From: Trachythela sp. YZ-2020
Taxonomy: Eukaryota > Cnidaria > Anthozoa > Malacalcyonacea > Clavulariidae
NCBI GenBank assembly: GCA_016169945.1
Contig: JADLSH010000196.1
Span: 124,001-188,000 of the forward strand
Length of the DNA stretch: 64,000 nt
Direction of reading: 5' to 3'
In this document: positions 26,810 through 35,689 of the stretch, piece by piece
Layout: every line of letters starts with the position of its first letter
Numbering within the stretch: position 1 is the first letter of the stretch
The notes under the pieces: generated by a model
Seen by the model: the letters and a program-made list of their open reading frames with translations, nothing else
Told to the model about the DNA's origin: nothing
Databases searched by the model: none
Translations under genes and position numbers: made by a program

Positions 26810-27766
26810 TTATTTTCCTTGAGTGAGGAACTTGCCGGTTAATAACCCACTTGTATCAACAACATTTTTTAATAATGTTTTTTCAACCATAATACGGTTC
26901 AATTCCTTCAGAGTACTGCTCAGCTCTGGCGTACTTCCACCTAACAATTTTTGGTTCGCTGCGAGATCGGGTAGGACTAGTCCATCATAGCTTGCAATAA
27001 CTTCTTCCGGAGTAATTTTTAAGCGTTTTGCCATATAAGCTGCCGCTTCGGCTTTATTGGTATCCATATAAGTGAGAGCTTTGAACCAGCCATCAACCAG
27101 CTGTTGAATAACCTGTGGGTTTTGATCGACGAAGTTCTGATGAACAACCAGAACATCAACGATCTCACTTGGGATTTCGCGGCTGGTAAAAATTTCGTTA
27201 GCACCGACAGACAATAATTTTGTGCGTATCGGTTCAAAGGTCACTACTGCATCAACATCACCTTGTTTGAAAGCTTCTTCATGTTTATTGGCGCTAATAT
27301 TCTTGATTTGGATGTCATCGAGTGACAGATCATTTATTTCTAATGCGCGGGTGATCACGAAAGCACCCAATGCACCACTTTCAACGCCTACACGTTTACC
27401 ACGAATATCATTCATGGTCTTTATCTCGGGTGTAGCAACGATGACATCAGCGCCATCAGAAATATCATGGACCAGAATGACGGTGACAGGAATATCGTGT
27501 TGGCGTAAGAGAAGGACTTCATCAAGGGTTAGCGAGGCAGCCTCCAGTGATTTATTACGAAAGGCACGTAGTACTTCGCTTGCAGATGTATATTCGATCA
27601 ACCGAATTTTTTCAGGCTGCCATTTTTCCAGATCTCGGGCAAGATAAAGAGGTTCATAGCCGGGCCAGACGTTGGTTCCTAGTCTCAGTGGTGATGATGG
27701 CTCTTCACTACAACCATAGAATAGGAAGGATAGTAGAACGACCAGAAGTATTTTGTATTTGTGCAT
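26810..27766 (-). CDS. NMT1/THI5-like substrate-binding lipoprotein
   Basis: 318 residues with a lipobox (LLSFLFYGCSEEP). The mature protein has the usual two-lobed pattern: LRLGTNVWPGYEPLYLARDL, ASEVLRAFRNKSLEAASLTLDEVLLL, GVESGALGAFVITRALE and AVVTFEPIRTKL. Relatives bind thiamine precursors, sulfonates or nitrate-like ligands. No permease or ATPase gene is nearby; instead it is followed three bases later by a GGDEF sensor. It probably acts as a ligand-sensing subunit for that sensor, not as a transporter part. The leader of about 255 bp holds nothing I can name. Confidence 0.9.
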   Translation of the reverse strand: MHKYKILLVVLLSFLFYGCSEEPSSPLRLGTNVWPGYEPLYLARDLEKWQPEKIRLIEYTSASEVLRAFRNKSLEAASLTLDEVLLLRQHDIPVTVILVHDISDGADVIVATPEIKTMNDIRGKRVGVESGALGAFVITRALEINDLSLDDIQIKNISANKHEEAFKQGDVDAVVTFEPIRTKLLSVGANEIFTSREIPSEIVDVLVVHQNFVDQNPQVIQQLVDGWFKALTYMDTNKAEAAAYMAKRLKITPEEVIASYDGLVLPDLAANQKLLGGSTPELSSTLKELNRIMVEKTLLKNVVDTSGLLTGKFLTQGK

Positions 27767-28021
27767 AAATAATCACCTGAAAAACAGAGTAATAGGTATC
27801 GATTCTCTTTAGGGTTTGCGAATCAACAGGGCCATCTTTTTGCCATATAGGTAGTAAATACGGACTTATATTAAGACTATGGCGGCAGTATTCAGATAAT
27901 ATTGAGGATTTACATTGGCTTGCATGTATTACAAATTGGCCGTGTTCAACGAGTTTGACGCCCAATGCGGGGAACAGGAACGTTTCTTAGAGATAACAGG
28001 ACTAACTCATGACCAGGATGA

Positions 28022-29026
28022 TTAAATCGGTTGTCGAAAAACTTTAAATTTACGTCGATAGTGACTGGGGGTTAAACCCGTTGTGCGTTTAAACAGGCGC
28101 CTGAAAAAGGCAGGATCTTCATAACCAACTTTCCAGCTTATGTCATCGACTGGTTCATTGGAAATTTCTAATCGTGCTTTCGCTTTTTCTATACGTAATT
28201 TCTGAACGTATTCAATCGGGGTTGCTCCGGTGGCCTGTTTAAATCGGCGCTTAAAGGTGCGTGTGGTCAGGCCAGATAATTGTTCAGCGCTCTCTACGGG
28301 TGCTGAGTGATCATAGTTTTCTGCCAACCATAGCTGACTTTCTCTGATTGCCATATCGCCGTGATCCAGTTTTTCCTGAAACGATGCATAAGCCGCCTGA
28401 CTATCAGCCTGTGGTTGGATAAGAAAAATCTTACTGGTTTGTAAGGCGAGCTCGCTGCCTCCATCACGTTTGATCAAATGTAATACCAGATCGTACCAGG
28501 AGCTATGTGCGCCACTGGAAATAATACGGCCATCATCACCCGATTGAACAAGTACCAGATCCGGTCTCAGATCGATTTCAGGATAGTGCTGTCTCAATGT
28601 TTCTTTATAAGCCCAGTGAGTCGTTGCAGTTTGACCATCAAGTAGCCCAGTTTCTGCTAGTAATAGTAAGCCAGTGCAAGCAGAGCAGATGGTGGCACCT
28701 TGTTGGTACATTTCCGTGATCCAGGCAATCAATTCTGTGTACTCACCTTTGAAAGTATGTCCTTGTGGCACCCATAAAGAGGGAATAAAAAGGATATCTG
28801 TTTTGGCGACTTTCTCGAATGATATATGTGGATGTATTTTTGTCCCACCGAAACAGGTGAGGGGAATGTTGCCGCCACTGACTATCTTAGGACGATACAG
28901 AGGCTTACCAGGTTTGCCGGTGATGAGTTCATTCCAGGCAATCCCCACAGTTGAGAGGATATCTTGTATACCCAATACCGTTGAAGGAATGCTCTCTTTA
29001 GTGGCTAAAATGCTGACTTTTTGCAT
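28022..29026 (-). CDS. GlxA-type AraC-family regulator (DJ-1/PfpI domain plus HTH)
   Basis: About 334 residues from the ATG at 29026; a start at 29089 would add 21 weakly supported residues. The N-terminal half is a DJ-1/PfpI-like domain with the CSACTGLLLLAETGLLDG nucleophile-elbow region. The C-terminal half is an AraC double helix-turn-helix (LSGLTTRTFKRRFKQATGATP, then GYEDPAFFRRLFKRTTGLTP). The family senses a metabolite or stress through the first domain and activates nearby genes. The divergent alpha/beta hydrolase gene, 114 bp away, is the obvious candidate target. Confidence 0.92.
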   Translation of the reverse strand: MQKVSILATKESIPSTVLGIQDILSTVGIAWNELITGKPGKPLYRPKIVSGGNIPLTCFGGTKIHPHISFEKVAKTDILFIPSLWVPQGHTFKGEYTELIAWITEMYQQGATICSACTGLLLLAETGLLDGQTATTHWAYKETLRQHYPEIDLRPDLVLVQSGDDGRIISSGAHSSWYDLVLHLIKRDGGSELALQTSKIFLIQPQADSQAAYASFQEKLDHGDMAIRESQLWLAENYDHSAPVESAEQLSGLTTRTFKRRFKQATGATPIEYVQKLRIEKAKARLEISNEPVDDISWKVGYEDPAFFRRLFKRTTGLTPSHYRRKFKVFRQPI

Positions 29027-29140
29027 ATAAGTGGCATATTTGAACTGGTTTTGTAAATTATGCCTCTTATATGGCTGAGTAGCGAGCACTAAACTGATTT
29101 CCGTCTAATAGAAATCGGAAACCAATAGGAGGAAGTAACG

Positions 29141-30007
29141 ATGTCAAATACAATGGTGATGAAGCGTTATCAACGTAAACCGCAGGGTAGCCAAATCGTT
29201 GTCCAAAGCTTATTTCAAAATCTTGGTCGAATATCCCCTAAGCTGGCAGGTCGGTTAGCGCATTGGATTTGGTACCGACCTATGCGGCAGCCTGCTCCAA
29301 AAGCTGAAGCGGAATGGTTAGCCCTTGCAGAAACATCTCAACTTACCATCAAAGGAAAACCTCTGACACTTTATACATGGGGTAAAGGTCCAATGGTGTT
29401 GTTAGTTCATGGTTGGAGCGGCCGTGCAGGGCAGATGGGTGGGCTAGGGTTGGCATTAGCAAAGGCCGGTTATCAAGCTGTTGCTGTTGATCTGCCTGCA
29501 CATGGTCTTTCCCGTGAAAAAAGCACAAATCTCCCTGAGCTTGCAGAATGTCTTCTTGTGATCACTCAAGAAATTGGCGAGCCTATGGCGGTGATCGGGC
29601 ATTCGTTCGGAGGCCTGGTAGCGTCACTGGCTCATACAACGGGTATGCAAACCTCCAAGATGGTTCTGATCAGTACACCTGCAAGAGTAAGAACCATGGT
29701 GGAAGTTTTTCAGAGAATGATCGGATTACCCAGTGCTGCGTTGAAGGTTTTTAATACTCTTTTTGAGAAACGTTTTGGTGAAGATCTCTGGCAAAAATTT
29801 TCAGCTGAAAGGTTAGCGAAAAAATTTACCGCTACAGGTCTGATCATTCATGATACTGAAGATAGAGAATTACCCGTTAACGAAAGTGATGTTATTAAGA
29901 GATCATGGGAAAATTCAGAATCTTATATCACGACGGGTTTAGGGCATTACAGAATCCTAAGGAATGATTTGGTGATTAAAAAAATTATCGAATTTATTCA
30001 AAAATAA
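29141..30007 (+). CDS. alpha/beta hydrolase
   Basis: 288 residues. The oxyanion strand is VLLVHGWSGRAGQMGGLG, the nucleophile elbow GHSFGGLV, the acid in LIIHDTEDRELPV and the His in GLGHYRILR. Together they make a complete Ser-Asp-His triad. No signal peptide, so the enzyme is cytoplasmic; substrate unknown. It begins after an AGGAGG-like site and reads away from the GlxA-type regulator, which suggests joint regulation. A terminator-like hairpin follows at 30035-30064. Confidence 0.92.
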   Translation: MSNTMVMKRYQRKPQGSQIVVQSLFQNLGRISPKLAGRLAHWIWYRPMRQPAPKAEAEWLALAETSQLTIKGKPLTLYTWGKGPMVLLVHGWSGRAGQMGGLGLALAKAGYQAVAVDLPAHGLSREKSTNLPELAECLLVITQEIGEPMAVIGHSFGGLVASLAHTTGMQTSKMVLISTPARVRTMVEVFQRMIGLPSAALKVFNTLFEKRFGEDLWQKFSAERLAKKFTATGLIIHDTEDRELPVNESDVIKRSWENSESYITTGLGHYRILRNDLVIKKIIEFIQK

Positions 30008-30034
30008 CTAGGTATAAATAGTGGGTAACATAAA

Positions 30035-30064
30035 GGTCCTGTTACTCCGGTGCAGGATTTTTTA
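30035..30064 (+). terminator. rho-independent terminator
   Basis: GGTCCTG pairs with CAGGATT (G-T pairs allowed) around an 11-base loop, followed by a T-run. It lies 28 bp after the hydrolase stop. Confidence 0.6.
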
Positions 30065-30223
30065 TCTATCTGGAATATCAACTTAAAAAGTCATAAGTCA
30101 ATTTCTAATAAAGTCGTTACCCTGTGTCTATCTCGTTACGCGAGTTTACTGCTACACTCTTATTATAATGGGGAGTCATAAAAGGGGAGCGCCTGATCGT
30201 CAGTCTCAGGTGTAGCAGAATTA

Positions 30224-32356
30224 ATGGTCGATATCTTTGTCAGTTATTCCAAGAAAGACGCGCAACATGCAAGAACGCTTTCAGAGCATCTTGAGAGTAA
30301 AGGTTGGGATGTTTTTTGGGATCATGAAATTCCACCGGGTAGTAACTGGGTTGAGTTTATTGGTCAAAATCTTGACCATTCTAAACTGGTGGTGGTTCTC
30401 TGGTCAGAAAACTCGATCAAGTCGAAGTGGGTCAGACGTGAAGCCTCTATTGCTTTAGATAAGGAGAACCTGCTGCCTGTCAGGCTACAGGATGTTATTC
30501 CCCCAAATATATTCAGTTCTATCCAATCTGCATCGCTGCTCGGGTGGGATGGTGTATCAATAACCCCTCAACTCAATCAACTTGTAGAGGTTATCGCTAA
30601 AAATATTGGTAAACCACAAAGTGATGCAACGTATGTTAGTGAGCATCCAACCAGTAAGCCGCAAGAAATGCCTGATCTAAAAACGCCACAGAAACCTTCT
30701 CCACAACCAACTCAAAAACAACAAGCTCCTCAACCTGATCTTCCTAAAAAAAGTAACACAGGTCTGTTGTTGGCATTAGTCGGTTTAGCAGTGCTTGCGA
30801 TCGGAGGCTGGTTTGGTTTTAACCAAATGCAGCAGCAAGATTCGAAAAAATTATTGCAAGTGGAAAGAAAATATTGGGTTGAAATAGAAGAAAGCACTCA
30901 GCCACAGGTCTTTAAAGATTATCTATCCAAATACGGTGATAAGCCTGGGACCTTTCGTACTGAAGCCAAAAGTAAATATGATTCTTTGATCGCTGAAAGT
31001 GATAAAGCAGATCTATTGGAAAAGGAAGAAGATTATTGGGATCTAGTTTCTACCGGAGACAAGATCAAAGGTTATAACAAATATCTCAATAGATATGGCG
31101 ACGATCCTGGTACGTATAGAGAACAGGCAAAAGCCCGCATTGTGGAGCTTGATAAAGTTGAAGCTGGTGAGTCGTTGAAAATTGCTGAGCGGGATTACTG
31201 GGATGCCACTAAAAATACAAATAATATAGAAGAAATTCAAGCGTATCTTGACCAGTATGGAGCTGAGCCAGGTAGCTTCACTGAACAGGCAAAAGCACGT
31301 ATTGTGGAACTTGAAAAAGTTGCTGCTGGTGAATCATTAAAAATTGCTGAGCAAGAATACTGGGATGCCATTAAAACGACAGAGAATATAGACGAGCTTC
31401 AAGCTTACATCGACCAATATGGCACTGAGCCAGGTAGCTTCACTGAACAGGCAAAGAATAAAATTGACTCGTTAAATCGACAATTATCGAGACAGGAGCG
31501 ATTAGCTTCTGAAAAAATATATTGGAATCAAATTAAGACTAGTGAAAAGCCTGAAGACTTTAAGAAGTATTTGGAAAAATATGAGCTTGATCCTGCAACC
31601 TATACAGCCGCAGCAAAAGAAAGAATCGAGCAACTCAGTAGTGAATTGGATCAGAAAAAACGTTTGTCGGAAGAAAAAGCGACATGGGCAAAAATACAGG
31701 CAAGCACAGATCCAAATGACTTTAAATATTTCATCAGAGAGTATGGTAAAGATCCCGGTACCTATACAGACAAAGCACGTCGCATATATGCAGAGCTAAC
31801 GAAACCAGTGGAGCCAGTTAGGGTAAAAATTGACTTTGTTAATAATTCAGATGTTCCCGTGGTTATTTATCGCTTAGACGTTGCTGGAAAAGAAGGTGTA
31901 GCCAAAACATTACAAAGAGGTGAGTCAGGTGTTGTTGAATCCTCTCCTGGAGAAAAGTGGGTAGTCAGGGATCGTCGTACAAGAGAGAAGCTTGTTGAAT
32001 TTACTAGCATTAAAAAACGACTAATAATTGATATTCCAATGCCTTCACTTAACGGAAGGACTGTCAATATGGTGCAGTATGGTGATGGTGGTAAAGTGGC
32101 AGGTGTTTTTAAGCTGAATACGGGTAAGAATTGGCAGGAAATTTCTCGTGCAAGTGGGCGTACTTTCAACTTTCAAGAAACGAGTCGTGATCAGTGGTCA
32201 GTGTATTTATTTGATGCGTCACGTCGTATCAAAATACAACTGGATCTCTATAAAAGGATCATTTATTACAGCGATGCTAACGTGCAAAAGCGTGAAAAAT
32301 ACAAAATTATAAAAGCTTCAAAGTCATCACCAGTCATGTTTCAGCAAGTGAATTAA
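30224..32356 (+). CDS. TIR-domain membrane protein with six internal repeats and a VHL-like beta domain
   Basis: 710 residues. TIR domain at 1-130 (DIFVSYSKKDAQHARTL; KWVRREAS with Glu73 at the NADase position). A Pro/Gln-rich linker at 140-175 leads to one membrane helix at about 180-198. Then six repeats of about 54 residues start near 217, 271, 325, 379, 433 and 487, each with the core YW..I......F..YL..YG..PGTY...A...I..L. Residues 533-600 (FVNNSDVPVVIYRLDVAG, GEKWVVRDR) resemble the VHL beta domain, and the last 100 form another soluble unit. TIR enzymes cleave NAD and serve in bacterial immunity or signalling. The gene is alone in its unit, with a 216-bp leader. Antiphage function is an inference. 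Confidence 0.88.
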   Translation: MVDIFVSYSKKDAQHARTLSEHLESKGWDVFWDHEIPPGSNWVEFIGQNLDHSKLVVVLWSENSIKSKWVRREASIALDKENLLPVRLQDVIPPNIFSSIQSASLLGWDGVSITPQLNQLVEVIAKNIGKPQSDATYVSEHPTSKPQEMPDLKTPQKPSPQPTQKQQAPQPDLPKKSNTGLLLALVGLAVLAIGGWFGFNQMQQQDSKKLLQVERKYWVEIEESTQPQVFKDYLSKYGDKPGTFRTEAKSKYDSLIAESDKADLLEKEEDYWDLVSTGDKIKGYNKYLNRYGDDPGTYREQAKARIVELDKVEAGESLKIAERDYWDATKNTNNIEEIQAYLDQYGAEPGSFTEQAKARIVELEKVAAGESLKIAEQEYWDAIKTTENIDELQAYIDQYGTEPGSFTEQAKNKIDSLNRQLSRQERLASEKIYWNQIKTSEKPEDFKKYLEKYELDPATYTAAAKERIEQLSSELDQKKRLSEEKATWAKIQASTDPNDFKYFIREYGKDPGTYTDKARRIYAELTKPVEPVRVKIDFVNNSDVPVVIYRLDVAGKEGVAKTLQRGESGVVESSPGEKWVVRDRRTREKLVEFTSIKKRLIIDIPMPSLNGRTVNMVQYGDGGKVAGVFKLNTGKNWQEISRASGRTFNFQETSRDQWSVYLFDASRRIKIQLDLYKRIIYYSDANVQKREKYKIIKASKSSPVMFQQVN

Positions 32357-32373
32357 TAGCTAGCTAAAAAAAA

Positions 32374-33213
32374 TCATTTGTTGTTTGTAAGTCTTGGCCA
32401 ATTTTCGAACCAATTTTTATCTAATAAAATATCCACGACTTCATTAGCCCAACGCTTTTCGGCAATACCACTATAATGACCAGTATGGTGATCTGGTCCA
32501 TCAGTTCTTACAACTGCAGCGTAAGGAACAACTTCCGCCACCCTTTCCTGTTCTTTGCGAATTTTTTTAGCGGCGCTGTCGTAGCCTCGTTCACGTTGCT
32601 GAAAATAAGGTAGATCTGGGGATTCTACAACGTGTCTTAAATCAGATACCATTTCAGCAACTTGATCAGCAAAACCATTCGGCTTATAGCGTTCCATACG
32701 TCCCAGCATGGCGAGGATCCCACCAAAGGTGACTTCCGATTTTATATCCTGAATATGAGGAACAAGTTTTTTATACAGGCTGCCATCTTTGCGAAATTGT
32801 TTGACTTTACCACCACTCCAGGCAAATTCGATCACACCAAAATGATACTCGGGGAATTCTTTCGTTAGTCTTTTCAGGAGTGGCATTCCTGGTCCACAAC
32901 CAATATAAGTACCGCTTTCTTTTTTACCGTGGCCATCATAAAACAAAGGGCCATTCGCAGGTATCCAATTGTCGGTGTTATCGTCTATTTTGTAATTCCA
33001 CGCATGGGGATGAGTTTCTGTATCACAGTCGTTATTGCGTCCAATCATATTGGAGTGTCCGATCAAGATAAAAACGATAAATTTCTCTTTAGGAATTTCT
33101 TCTCCATTGAGTTCTATTGCACTAGCGTTAGAGTGGGATAATAAAACTGAGAAAAGCGTGACCAGCATTAAGCTGCTGCATCGATAAACGTTTTTTGATA
33201 GTTTAATTTTCAT
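32374..33213 (-). CDS. sialate O-acetylesterase-like (SASA) exported esterase
   Basis: 279 residues from the ATG at 33213, which puts a clean signal peptide at the front (SSLMLVTLFSVLLSHSNASA); a longer frame from 33279 lacks this. The nucleophile block is VFILIGHSNMIGR, GIIEFAWSGGKVKQF-like text follows (VIEFAWSGG), and the His block is DGPDHHTGHYSG. The SASA group deacetylates carbohydrates. It is the last gene of a three-gene minus-strand run with a GDSL lipoprotein and a GGDEF-cupin protein. Confidence 0.87.
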   Translation of the reverse strand: MKIKLSKNVYRCSSLMLVTLFSVLLSHSNASAIELNGEEIPKEKFIVFILIGHSNMIGRNNDCDTETHPHAWNYKIDDNTDNWIPANGPLFYDGHGKKESGTYIGCGPGMPLLKRLTKEFPEYHFGVIEFAWSGGKVKQFRKDGSLYKKLVPHIQDIKSEVTFGGILAMLGRMERYKPNGFADQVAEMVSDLRHVVESPDLPYFQQRERGYDSAAKKIRKEQERVAEVVPYAAVVRTDGPDHHTGHYSGIAEKRWANEVVDILLDKNWFENWPRLTNNK

Positions 33214-33284
33214 AGTTAAAGCATAGCAAAAAATCCAGGTTTGATGCTTCTTAAGAAATAGAACAAGTGTTTCTTCCAAGAAGG

Positions 33285-33965
33285 TTACTCCTGTGCATAG
33301 CTAGCAATTGCACCAGACTGTAAAAGTAACTCAGCAATATTCTGTGCCAGCATTCGATAGCCTCGATCATTAGGATGAATGGGATCCGATTTAAAGCCAG
33401 GCTTGGAAATAATCTCCGATAGACTGTCTTCTTCGATTGGAATAGAAAACTCTTCAGCAATCTCTTTATACAGATCCGCAGGTTGTAAAAAAATTCCGGG
33501 TTTGGGTACTGCAAGAAGAATGACGGCTATACCCTGGTCCTGAATCATTTTGATCATGGCATTTAAGTTTTCTCTGAGTTGCTGCTTATCCATTTTTCTG
33601 ATCAGATCATTTCCACCGTGACAGAGGATAACGAGTGATGGTTTATGTTGTTGTAGTAAAGGGCCGAGACGCCTTTTACCTTTACTGGAAATTTCTCCCG
33701 GAACACCGGCATTAATGATCTTAATATTAATCAAACGTTGCAGTATTTCTGGATAGCTATTCTGCTTCGCAGCTCCTGTGCCGAATGTCAGACTATCGCC
33801 AAAAGCGAGTATGGTTGATTTTGACGAGAGAGATCCAAGTTGTGGCTTTGGATTACTACAGCCATTGAATAATGTAAGTGCAAAAAAAGCTGTGAAATAA
33901 AATGCTAGTAGTGAGAAGTTATATCTATATTGATAGATCGCAGGAGTACGATACTTTTTTAACAA
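33285..33965 (-). CDS. GDSL/SGNH esterase lipoprotein
   Basis: 226 residues with a lipobox (FFALTLFNGCSNP), so it is membrane-anchored outside the cytoplasm. SGNH blocks: ILAFGDSLTFGTGA (Ser), INAGVPGEISSKG (Gly), LCHGGNDLIRK (Asn) and SDPIHPNDRGYR (Asp/His). It resembles arylesterases of the TesA type and is a second such enzyme in this window. It starts six bases after the GGDEF-cupin gene, so it is part of that operon. Confidence 0.9.
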   Translation of the reverse strand: MLKKYRTPAIYQYRYNFSLLAFYFTAFFALTLFNGCSNPKPQLGSLSSKSTILAFGDSLTFGTGAAKQNSYPEILQRLINIKIINAGVPGEISSKGKRRLGPLLQQHKPSLVILCHGGNDLIRKMDKQQLRENLNAMIKMIQDQGIAVILLAVPKPGIFLQPADLYKEIAEEFSIPIEEDSLSEIISKPGFKSDPIHPNDRGYRMLAQNIAELLLQSGAIASYAQE

Positions 33966-33971
33966 AGTGTT

Positions 33972-35564
33972 TTAACGCTTTTCAAGAAAAAGTATAACTT
34001 GTTCGTTATCCACCACTTCTGCACTAAAAGGGATTTCAGCTGGTAAAATAAGACTGTTACCTTTTTTCAAATCATAATCTTGTCCTTCAATATTGAGTCT
34101 GAAGCGGCCGGAGTAGACTGCAAATAAAGTATCTTTGGAAAAGCTTTGATTCTTGAATACAGTTTTCGGCGGTACGTTTTCTCTTTTGCTGATATATCCC
34201 TGGCTGAGAAGTTTCTGTTGGAAATTAGCTTCGTTTAGTTCACCATCGGCCTCAGGATTCCATTTAGTGATTTCCAGAGAATCAAATGAATGAAAACTGA
34301 CAACGCGATCTCCCCCCTGGAATTCTGCTTCATAAACTGCTGACTCTACTCTTTCGAATAGTGCTTCAGGTTTACTCGAAGGAGTCGGTACTAATGATGC
34401 AAGACCAGCATGTACAGTGACGGGTTCCCCAGATTCTGCTCCGGGTAACCCTAGTAGATTAATATTCTTCCTTAAATTTTCAATAATTTTCTCGGCACTT
34501 TTTGAGTCAGCACCTAATAAAAGAAGTGCAAAATTTGATTGCTCAAGTCTGGCGGGCAAATCACCGGCTCGACGTCCGTGGGATTTTATCGAACTGCCTA
34601 TTTTTTTTAAGGTGTCAAAGATAGCCGCCTTATCTTGTTCTTTCTCCATGTCTTCAAAATCATCGACTTTGATATAGGCCAGGGAGATGGGTTCTTTGTT
34701 CCGTACCGCCCGCTGCCATTCGATTTCAAGTGTTTCTTCAAAGCTGTTACGGTTGGGTAAGTTGGTGATCGGATCAGTTTTGAGATTAGATTTTAACGTA
34801 TTGACCAGATTTTTATTACTGCTCTTATAGCGATCCAGGCTATCTGAGGCGGTCGTTAGTTTTTTGACCACTTGTTGGCGGGTTTCAACCGTCGTTTTTA
34901 ATTCGAGTTGAAGTTTTTGTACATGGTTAACTAACGTCTCATTTCGTTCTTCTAGTTGCCTATGTTCTGCTCGAGCCAATAAAGATGCGAGGAAGGAGCG
35001 ACGGTAAATGGCCGTAATAAGAAAAAGAAAAGCAGCGACTGCAAGCAGAGTAAAAGGAATATAGTGTTCAGCAGGCATTACGCGGGTGTAAGAGATAAAC
35101 GCTGGAATACCCAGCGCAGGAATGGAAAACGCCATAACCAGGCTGAGTCTGCCTGAATAAACCAGGGTTACCAGAAATGCCAGACAGATGATCCAGGTTA
35201 ATAAACCGAACTTGTGTATTTCAGATGATTGTTGTACTGCATCGCTTCCGGCCATGCCCCACAACACTCCGCTAACTAATAGTAGCATTGAGAACAGCAG
35301 GTAACTGGTTTCCTGAGTAGCTGATTTTGAGTGGCTAGACGGAGTGAGAAATAAACGAACCAGGTAAAGGCAGATAGTTGCAGCAAGCAGCGGTAAAACC
35401 TTTTCCTGGCCTGCAACCTCAAGGAATAGCGCACTTGTAATAAGAGCAGCGAGCAAGCCTATAAGAATTTCACCTTTCGCACGACTAAAATAGTAAGGTG
35501 AAATAAGATGCCGGTGATGATGGATTTCATCTGGCGATAGTGTATCGGTTTGCTCGTTTTCCAT
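33972..35564 (-). CDS. membrane protein with degenerate GGDEF domain and C-terminal cupin
   Basis: 530 residues: about six membrane helices at 30-200, a coiled coil at about 205-265, a GGDEF-like domain at about 275-430, and a cupin at about 455-530 (KDTLFAVYSGRFRLNIEGQD, KKGNSLILPAEIPF). The catalytic GG(D/E)EF is replaced by LEQSNF, so cyclase activity is not expected. The inhibitory-type RxxD remains (RAGD, eight residues before), which in other proteins binds cyclic di-GMP. It is the first gene of an operon with two extracytoplasmic esterases. A role as a cyclic di-GMP receptor controlling envelope sugars is an inference. Confidence 0.88.
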   Translation of the reverse strand: MENEQTDTLSPDEIHHHRHLISPYYFSRAKGEILIGLLAALITSALFLEVAGQEKVLPLLAATICLYLVRLFLTPSSHSKSATQETSYLLFSMLLLVSGVLWGMAGSDAVQQSSEIHKFGLLTWIICLAFLVTLVYSGRLSLVMAFSIPALGIPAFISYTRVMPAEHYIPFTLLAVAAFLFLITAIYRRSFLASLLARAEHRQLEERNETLVNHVQKLQLELKTTVETRQQVVKKLTTASDSLDRYKSSNKNLVNTLKSNLKTDPITNLPNRNSFEETLEIEWQRAVRNKEPISLAYIKVDDFEDMEKEQDKAAIFDTLKKIGSSIKSHGRRAGDLPARLEQSNFALLLLGADSKSAEKIIENLRKNINLLGLPGAESGEPVTVHAGLASLVPTPSSKPEALFERVESAVYEAEFQGGDRVVSFHSFDSLEITKWNPEADGELNEANFQQKLLSQGYISKRENVPPKTVFKNQSFSKDTLFAVYSGRFRLNIEGQDYDLKKGNSLILPAEIPFSAEVVDNEQVILFLEKR

Positions 35565-35689
35565 GATGTAAATTACTCGATGATAAGTTACGGGCCGAAA
35601 GTTATTGGATTCGGATAAAGCAAAATATTAAGAATAGATAATTATAAATTATTCGTCGGTCAGGTCATAGGCCATATTCTCGATAAAAG

